Source: Aridibacter sp965216195
GTDB taxonomy: Bacteria > Acidobacteriota > Blastocatellia > Pyrinomonadales > Pyrinomonadaceae
Assembly: GCA_965216195.1 (NCBI GenBank)
Contig: OZ244151.1
Span: forward strand, 248,001 to 312,000
DNA length: 64,000 nt
Reading direction: 5' to 3'
Part shown: one piece after another, positions 58,725 through 64,000 of the stretch
Position numbering within the stretch: position 1 is the first letter of the stretch
Layout of the letters: each line of letters opens with the position of its first letter
Notes under the pieces: model-generated
The model's database searches: none
What the model saw: only the letters and a program-made list of their open reading frames with translations
Told to the model about the DNA's origin: nothing
Program-made: the position numbers and the translations under genes

Positions 58725-59390
58725 CTAATCGCACATATCGGTTGCGTTGGGGCACGAGCCCGATATGCATTGACAGTTTTGAGTACAGGCCGCTCCTGTT
58801 GCTAAGGTTGCGGCGGGAAAGCAAACTCCGCTAACACAGCATCCGCCTGAGCAACTGCAACCCGCACTACAAGCGTCCCCGTTGCTTTGCGTGCCATTAG
58901 GACTACATGTACCGAGTGAACAACAGTTATTGCAGTGCCCCTGATTTGTGCAAGAGCAACCGTCCGGACGCCCGCTACCCATCGAGCAGCCCGATTGAGC
59001 ATGGTTTGCGTTTGGTGCAACTATCGAGGAAACGATAGGTAAGGCTATCACGGAAGCAAATCCAACCTTTCTAATCAGTTTCCGTCGCGTATCGCCGCCA
59101 GCAAACGCCGAGAAATTGTTATTATCAACTATCAGTTTGTCTTTTCTAAATTGTTCGATTGCTAAAAGAACAAAGTCAGTCTTGATAGAGGAATCAATCT
59201 CACTCCGTAGTTCATTTGTAATGTCAGAAATGCTCTTATTTCCATTACATTTTTTCCAAACAGCCGCCGCAGTTTCGTTTAGGCAATAAGCTTTGTTTGC
59301 GAGTAGATCATAGATTAAGACCTCATTTTCAAGGAACTGCACAACAACATCAGACTGCCTACACTTTGGCTTTAAACGGTTTTCAGCCAT
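58725..59390 (-). CDS. PqqD-domain protein with internal Tat-like signal and cysteine-rich tail
   Basis: A 221-aa protein with three parts. Residues 5-95 are a PqqD-type winged helix (VVQFLENEVLIYDLLANKAY, CLNETAAAVWKKCNG, DITNELRSEID), the fold used as a RiPP recognition element. Residues 101-130 look like a twin-arginine export signal placed internally: TRRKLIRK, a hydrophobic stretch GFASVIALPIVSSIV and APNANHAQ. Residues 135-221 hold 18 cysteines in three related blocks (DGCSC..CNNCC..GTC, DACSAGCSCSGGCCVSGVC, AACTQNCQCISGSC). GGAGACTCT precedes the ATG. Cytoplasmic recognition domain plus exported cysteine-rich module suggests a modified or disulfide-bonded product; no partner is adjacent, but a radical SAM gene lies 2.2 kb away on the other strand. 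Confidence 0.72.
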   Translation of the reverse strand: MAENRLKPKCRQSDVVVQFLENEVLIYDLLANKAYCLNETAAAVWKKCNGNKSISDITNELRSEIDSSIKTDFVLLAIEQFRKDKLIVDNNNFSAFAGGDTRRKLIRKVGFASVIALPIVSSIVAPNANHAQSGCSMGSGRPDGCSCTNQGHCNNCCSLGTCSPNGTQSNGDACSAGCSCSGGCCVSGVCFPAATLATGAACTQNCQCISGSCPNATDMCD

Positions 59391-59547
59391 AGAGTCTCCT
59401 AAATTTTAGATAACCGGGGAAGTTGTTTGGGCTAGAGTGTTTTGAGTGTTGAAATGATAAGTGAATTCTCAGGGCTTTGCAAACAAATTGGCAAACTATG
59501 GAAAAAATTAACGTTGACGGACAATTCAAATCGATTTTGAACCGACC

Positions 59548-60000
59548 TTAGACATGAGATTGCCGAATGGCTTCATACAAAACGATTCCAACAGATGATG
59601 CCAAGTTCAAACTTCGCACGTTTTGGTTTGGCATTGGAATCGTCAGACATTGTTCCATATTTTCTTTTAACAATGTCTCCGGTAAGCCTCGCGTTTCGGG
59701 TCCGAAAATCAAGCAATCTTCGTCATAGTAATTCCATTCAACGTAGCTTCTCTCTGCTTTCGTCGTAAAATAGAGGAATCTTGAATTTGGCAACGTCAGA
59801 TGCAAATCTTCAAGTTCAATATGGCGGCAGAGCTTGAGTTCGTCCCAATAGTCCAATCCGGCGCGTTTCACAGACTTTTCGTCAGTACGGAAGCCAGTCG
59901 CGCCGACAATATGCAGATTTGTATTGGTCGCCGCGCAGAGGCGGGCGATATTTCCCGTGTTCGGATGGATTTCAGGTTCGACCAAGGCTACGTGAAACAT
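59548..60000 (-). CDS. trmL: tRNA (cytidine/uridine-2'-O-)-methyltransferase TrmL
   Basis: A 150-aa SPOUT methyltransferase for the wobble position of tRNA-Leu. It begins MFHVALVEPEIHPNTGNIAR, a TrmL signature, and has the knot motifs LIFGPETRGLPETLL and MPNQNVRSLNLASSVGIVLYE. The active arginine is in NTGNIARLC. The start may be the ATG at 59998-60000 or one three codons earlier. The length matches E. coli TrmL (157 aa). Confidence 0.92.
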   Translation of the reverse strand: MFHVALVEPEIHPNTGNIARLCAATNTNLHIVGATGFRTDEKSVKRAGLDYWDELKLCRHIELEDLHLTLPNSRFLYFTTKAERSYVEWNYYDEDCLIFGPETRGLPETLLKENMEQCLTIPMPNQNVRSLNLASSVGIVLYEAIRQSHV

Positions 60001-60167
60001 TCTGAACATCTTAAATCGAAAAACTTCCCGCGTAAATACGGGAAAACAAGTGCATCCAAATCCAAATAGGAATCATCAATTTATTTGACTACCTTGCCGT
60101 AAAAGTGCTGATTTCTTTTGTTTATGTTAGAATTTCGCAGTTGAATCGGTATCTGAGGAGAAATAAT

Positions 60168-60998
60168 TTGCGTTTCAAAACATTATTATTTTTGAGTTTC
60201 TTTCTGTTCGCCAATATAGCTTTTGTCGGTGCTCAGCAGGACAATTTTAACGACGACAAGAAAAAGAAAAACCAAAAGAAAACCGAGAAAATCGATTTTA
60301 GAAAAGGGCTAAAGACCGGAGTACAAGTCGCTGAATTTGCGATTCTAATTTACGGAAACCTGCGCGGACGGTTTTCGCTCAATCAGGTTAGAAAAACGAC
60401 GGTTGAACTCGGGAAAATTAAGACGATAAAACCGGACGGCAGCTTTGTAAATTCGGAATATGAAACGAGGATAAAAAGGGCGGAAAGTCTTGAAAAGGAA
60501 AAGATTAGAATTTATCAGAAATTTCCCGACGCAAGGTATTCTTTAATTTACGACGGAAAGAAAGTTTTTGGTTTGTATAATAATTCCGTTTTTTCTCCGA
60601 CTGAAGATGCCTTAAAGGCGTTTGAAAATCGCATATGGCGTGGTCCTGAGGCTCTCCTTCGTTACAAAGAGAATGGCTCGACATGCAAACTCGTAAAAGA
60701 AGACAAGATATTGGGCGTTACGCTCTACGTTGTGGAAGTCACGGACAAGCAGGAACGGAAGACTACGTTTTTTATCAGCAAGAAATCTTTACGGGTGATG
60801 ATGCTGGAATATGAAGACGGTGGCGTGAAGTATCGCCGCAAATTCTATGACCACAACCCCGTTCAAGGAACTCTTGTGCCGTTTCGTTCGGTTCTATGGG
60901 CCGATGACAAGATCATTGAGGAAAAAGACGTTTCGACAATAACCTACGGACAGACAATTGACGAGTCGATTTTTGAAAGCCCCGTGGCTGGTATTTAG
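60168..60998 (+). CDS. Exported LolA-like beta protein
   Basis: A 276-aa protein. The TTG start at 60168 has GAGGAG seven bases upstream; a longer frame from 60105 has no such site. A signal peptide (LLFLSFFLFANIAFVGAQQ) and a lysine-rich linker precede a region of alternating beta strands (RIYQKFPDARYSLIYDGKKV, ENGSTCKLVKEDKILGVTLY, VPFRSVLWADDKIIEEKDVS) typical of LolA/LolB-like folds. Substrate is unknown. It is the first of several such envelope proteins in this region. Confidence 0.65.
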   Translation: MRFKTLLFLSFFLFANIAFVGAQQDNFNDDKKKKNQKKTEKIDFRKGLKTGVQVAEFAILIYGNLRGRFSLNQVRKTTVELGKIKTIKPDGSFVNSEYETRIKRAESLEKEKIRIYQKFPDARYSLIYDGKKVFGLYNNSVFSPTEDALKAFENRIWRGPEALLRYKENGSTCKLVKEDKILGVTLYVVEVTDKQERKTTFFISKKSLRVMMLEYEDGGVKYRRKFYDHNPVQGTLVPFRSVLWADDKIIEEKDVSTITYGQTIDESIFESPVAGI

Positions 60999-61019
60999 TT
61001 TGTATGAAATTGGTGAGTA

Positions 61020-61046
61020 AACCGCAGTGGGGGCTGCGGTTTTTTA
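61020..61046 (+). terminator. Terminator
   Basis: ACCGCAG (61021-61027) pairs with CTGCGGT (61034-61040) and is followed by a T run. It lies between converging envelope-protein genes. Confidence 0.8.
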
Positions 61047-61054
61047 TTTGCGGC

Positions 61055-62575
61055 CTAATTTTTAATATCGTTTACCTTTGCATCTTTAACGTCTGTTTTG
61101 AAACGTCTGTAATCAGTGGACTCAACGATTGAATTTACCTTTACGCCTCCTACAAGAAGCACTCTTATCGAAAGATTGATGTCGGCAATCGAAGGAAGCC
61201 AAACTTCATCGTTGAAACGTTGCTTTTCGAGCGTAAACGAGGCGCCTTTTCGCAGTTTTGCGAGCAATCCTCCTCCCACCTTGTAGGCGTCGAACAAAAC
61301 CGCTTCGAGCCGCGCGACCTGTTTATCTTCTTCGTCGATCCACATTGCGCCCGCAGTCTTACCAAAAAACTTTAGGAAGCTTTTCGCGTTTTTGAAATCA
61401 AAGTCAGGGTTTGGCTCAAAATCGAAAACAATCACTTTTCTGCTCTGCAAAACCTCGCGGCGCGGATTTGTCAATTTTGAAGCTCGTAAGACTTCAGCGA
61501 TCGATATTCTTCTGCCGTCCCTTTCAGGTGGTCCGGTTCGCGTTTGATCGACCGGCTTTTTCTCGTCCTTCTTTATACTTCTTTCAATTTGCTTAACTCG
61601 TTTTTCGACTGCTTTATCCTCTTTCTTTTGTTGGCCAGGAGTAAGTGTTTTGCCGTTTTTCGCAATCATTCTGCGGATTTGGTTACCTCTGTAAAAAGAT
61701 ATTTGATAGGTTTCAGAGCCCGTTTCACGCAAGATTCCATTTTTATCGAGTTTTCGTTTTGTCGTTTTTTCTGTGTAGGAATAGTTTTCAAGGAGCGCTT
61801 CGACCCGATCCTCATTCGCTCGAAGTTCTTTTAGAAGCGTAGGTATATCGGGAAGGGGTTCGCCGGAGATACGCGGGAAATTATAGGCCGTATTTGAAAC
61901 CGGTTTATTGATAGATACCTGATCAAACTTTATCGCGTAGCGGATATCATCGATATTTGTTTCGACTTGAAATGGTTGCTTAAGTCCTTGCACATCCCGA
62001 TAGTCGCTATAGTCGAAAACTTTGGTTTGATCCCCGGCAGGGATTTCCTCGCGAAGAAGTAAATTTGTAGAGGCGTCAAAAAACAATTTAATACGCACAC
62101 CTTTTCGATTAGCAAGAAAAACGGAGTTTACGGGTTTTCCGCTTATTTCGCTTTTCCCGCCGCTTGAAGCTTTGAACTTCCGTCTTTTTAGGTTTATCCA
62201 ACCCCAATTTCGGTAGTCAGCTTCTGCCTTAAAATCCTCGCCCGCTTTCCCGGTAAGTGTTTTCAGGCCCTCACGCGAATCGCGAATCCAACCACTTTTT
62301 CCGTTAAAACCCGCTTCGGTTTCAAACCCTCGGAGGTCGAATTTCGAATGATAAAGCCCGGGCTTTGTCGTTTGCATCGCGTAGTTTCCGCTCGCTCCAT
62401 CTCGCAAACGAATAATAAGCCCGCGTTTTTCCATGGTTTGAATAGACTTCAGCGCTTTTGTTTTTCCAATCGCTTTGGTCGCTTTTTTTAGAATTGATTT
62501 CGGCGATTGGCCGAGCGTATTTATAGACGCTGCGGCTAAAAACAGTGCAGCTAACAACAAAAATCTTTGTCTCAT
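61055..62575 (-). CDS. Exported protein with LolA-like domain and charged middle region
   Basis: A 506-aa protein starting MRQRFLLLAALFLAAASINT, a clear signal peptide. The first 240 residues look like an outer-membrane lipoprotein carrier fold (SLKSIQTMEKRGLIIRLRDG, GFNGKSGWIRDSREGLKTLT, VFDYSDYRDVQGLKQPFQVE). After a charged linker (KKEDKAVEKRVKQIERSIKK) a second beta domain contains FEPNPDFDFKNAKSFLKFFG and VLRASKLTNPRREVLQSRKV. No family name fits well. The ATG at 62573-62575 lacks a strong ribosome binding site. Confidence 0.65.
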   Translation of the reverse strand: MRQRFLLLAALFLAAASINTLGQSPKSILKKATKAIGKTKALKSIQTMEKRGLIIRLRDGASGNYAMQTTKPGLYHSKFDLRGFETEAGFNGKSGWIRDSREGLKTLTGKAGEDFKAEADYRNWGWINLKRRKFKASSGGKSEISGKPVNSVFLANRKGVRIKLFFDASTNLLLREEIPAGDQTKVFDYSDYRDVQGLKQPFQVETNIDDIRYAIKFDQVSINKPVSNTAYNFPRISGEPLPDIPTLLKELRANEDRVEALLENYSYTEKTTKRKLDKNGILRETGSETYQISFYRGNQIRRMIAKNGKTLTPGQQKKEDKAVEKRVKQIERSIKKDEKKPVDQTRTGPPERDGRRISIAEVLRASKLTNPRREVLQSRKVIVFDFEPNPDFDFKNAKSFLKFFGKTAGAMWIDEEDKQVARLEAVLFDAYKVGGGLLAKLRKGASFTLEKQRFNDEVWLPSIADINLSIRVLLVGGVKVNSIVESTDYRRFKTDVKDAKVNDIKN

Positions 62576-62669
62576 ATTATTTTGGGGAGAACCTGACCCC
62601 TTGTACCTCACAGTTAAATAGACGTAGAGAAATGATGAACACTTCCTAAAAATGGTTGCGGTAAAAACT

Positions 62670-63113
62670 CTATAAAATTTCGTCTATTGCTTCACTAAAA
62701 ATTTCGAGCTTCCTTTTCGCGCGTTTTACTTGCGGGTGTTTGTCGTTGTATCGGCCTGAAAGAACCCAGTAATCGGTTCCAATTGCCGCTTGCCTAACGA
62801 TCAGTTTTCCCAGCGCCTCAGTAAGCTTCTCTTTTTCCTCTGAAGTGACCTTGTTCAGCCTCTCAATACTTTTTTCAATTAAAGTAAGCTCGTATCGCGT
62901 TGATTTCACCTTAGGATATTCGTCCGTATAGGAAACAAGCATTTCTTCGAGTTCTGATTTCAGCTCAGCCTTTCTTAACAATATCTCGGCAAAGGAAGCG
63001 GAAGATCGCAGGTGCTTTGAAACCTTCGTTGTCGAGCCATTGGTTTGCGACGCTCCGTTAAAAGCGCACAGAGCCAAGACGAGCAAAAATAGAATCGGTT
63101 TATAAACTCTCAT
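62670..63113 (-). CDS. Exported protein with two repeated helical units
   Basis: A 147-aa protein with a signal peptide (MRVYKPILFLLVLALCAFNG). Two similar segments, SYTDEYPKVKSTRYELTLIE and RYNDKHPQVKRAKRKLEIFS, are about 65 residues apart, each with Y-x-D-x-(H/Y)-P-x-V-K. This resembles the periplasmic helix motif in Wzz/BcsC-like or chain-length proteins, but no full family is visible. Its start overlaps the intergenic end of the dusB frame; the two genes are close on the same strand. Confidence 0.55.
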   Translation of the reverse strand: MRVYKPILFLLVLALCAFNGASQTNGSTTKVSKHLRSSASFAEILLRKAELKSELEEMLVSYTDEYPKVKSTRYELTLIEKSIERLNKVTSEEKEKLTEALGKLIVRQAAIGTDYWVLSGRYNDKHPQVKRAKRKLEIFSEAIDEIL

Positions 63114-63143
63114 AGTAAAAATCCTCGTGTCTGTAGTTTGTCG

Positions 63144-64000
63144 TTAAACCGCTGCGATCTCGCATGAATCGAGCTCCTCGGTATTGTGTTCGACAGGATC
63201 ATCGTTTTGGATTCGACCATTTGATACGGAATCAAAATAAACTCCGATATTTTCCAGGATTTCCGTCGCGGTTTCGGAATGAAAGAGTGTTTGTCGAAAC
63301 TTTGCCCCGCCACGCAGTCCCTTTGTAAATTGACCGGCGAGCTGTTTCATTTTGCCAAGCGCCGCCTTTTCCGGCATATCCTCGCTGAGAAGGTCAAAAA
63401 ACTCTAAAAGCACTTCCTGCTTTTCTTTAAGCGTTGGCTCAAAAGGCTTGCATCCTTCGATCGCATCTTCAATTTGCCTGAAGAGCCAAGGGTTCTGCAT
63501 CGCACCGCGTCCAATCAGGATTCCATCGCAGCCGGTTTCTTCGAATCGTTGGAGGGCGGTTTCGACGGTTGTGACATCGCCATTCCCCGAAACAGGAATC
63601 GAAACCGCTTCCTTAATCTGCTTCACCAGCCCCCAATCCGCCAATCCCTGGTAACGTTGCTCCCTTGTGCGTCCGTGCAAAGCTATGTGTTCTACACCGC
63701 TCTGCTCCGCCATCTTCGCAACCTCAACGCAGTTTATCTCCGAATCCGAAAAACCCGCGCGCAGTTTCAAAGTAAGAGGAATTGAAATCGCTTTTTTTAC
63801 TTTCGTTAGAATTTCTTCAAGAAGCGGAAGCTCGCGCAAAAGCCCTGAGCCGCCGCCCTTTTTCACGACCTTTGGCGCCGGGCAACCGCAATTTATATCA
63901 ATAATATCAGCGCCGATTTCCTCAGCCATTTCCGCCGCCATTACCATTCTCTCTACGTTTGCGCCAAAGATCTGAATCGCAAAAGGACGCTCAAACTCCC
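63144..64000 (-). CDS. tRNA-dihydrouridine synthase, DusB type, N-terminal part outside the window
   Basis: A FMN-dependent enzyme that reduces uridines in tRNA. The visible part begins in EFERPFAIQIFGANVERMVM and contains the DINCGCPAPKVVKKGGGSGL block with the catalytic cysteine, ALHGRTREQRYQGLADWGLV and IPVSGNGDVTTVETALQRF, GCDGILIGRGAMQNPWLF. The C-terminus extends past the barrel into a short helical domain (MKQLAGQFTKGLRGGAKFRQ). DusB is preferred over DusA/C on the CGCPAPKVVKKG spacing, with moderate certainty. The gene begins beyond the right edge. Confidence 0.9.
   Translation of the reverse strand, partial: EFERPFAIQIFGANVERMVMAAEMAEEIGADIIDINCGCPAPKVVKKGGGSGLLRELPLLEEILTKVKKAISIPLTLKLRAGFSDSEINCVEVAKMAEQSGVEHIALHGRTREQRYQGLADWGLVKQIKEAVSIPVSGNGDVTTVETALQRFEETGCDGILIGRGAMQNPWLFRQIEDAIEGCKPFEPTLKEKQEVLLEFFDLLSEDMPEKAALGKMKQLAGQFTKGLRGGAKFRQTLFHSETATEILENIGVYFDSVSNGRIQNDDPVEHNTEELDSCEIAAV

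Overview
The window looks like a chromosomal contig from an uncultured member of the Acidobacteriota, most likely class Blastocatellia (Pyrinomonadaceae-like). This is inference from gene style, not from a marker-gene search. The signs are moderate GC, a Ser/Thr kinase with a beta-propeller tail paired with a TIGR02999-type sigma factor, a winged-helix/TolB-like/TPR sensor, an Oar-like TonB receptor with an N-terminal carboxypeptidase-regulatory domain, and many short hairpin and word-like repeats between genes.

Positions 1-15.5 kb form the accessory part. Five minus-strand genes together encode the lower kynurenine route of tryptophan breakdown: kynureninase (kynU, cut by the window edge), ACMS decarboxylase, 3-hydroxyanthranilate dioxygenase, a RidA-type 2-aminomuconate deaminase and an aminomuconate-semialdehyde dehydrogenase. 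They are spread over 15 kb and separated by unrelated material: a duplicated SnoaL-like gene (one copy frameshifted), an ECF sigma/Ser-Thr kinase pair, a probable structured RNA with a strong terminator, a decayed nucleotidyltransferase, a methyltransferase remnant, a BrnT/BrnA module whose toxin gene carries a stop codon, GNAT and DUF1697 genes, and several inverted-repeat elements. A degenerate copy of the 3' end of the dioxygenase gene lies on the far side of brnTA.

Positions 15.5-25 kb hold a CadC-like TPR regulator, a Fis-type HTH protein, a large TonB-dependent receptor, DNA polymerase I (905 aa, proofreading motifs apparently degenerate) and tRNA-Glu(TTC) with a clear sigma70 promoter.

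Positions 25-44 kb are mostly core genes: a TPR/FlgO-like protein, lnt, prfB with the classical +1 programmed frameshift, ftsK, a ComEA-like lipoprotein and comEC (DNA uptake), purH, an M61-like peptidase, SH3 and Smr proteins, and small envelope proteins.

Positions 42-64 kb contain two extended-SDR sugar-nucleotide enzymes, an S9 peptidase, a nucleotidyltransferase pair overlapping a HAD phosphatase, bipA/typA, a CDF metal transporter, a cysteine desulfurase, a radical SAM/MGDG-synthase-like glycosyltransferase/SDR run, an unusual PqqD-domain protein with an internal Tat-like signal and an 18-cysteine tail, trmL, LolA-like envelope proteins, and dusB running off the right edge.

The most distinctive observations are the PqqD-Tat-cysteine-rich fusion near a radical SAM enzyme, the brnTA island flanked by repeats and dioxygenase sequence, the conserved structured leaders of the duplicated SnoaL genes, the unassigned RNA at 6.13-6.34 kb, and the in-frame word-repeat insertion in kynU.
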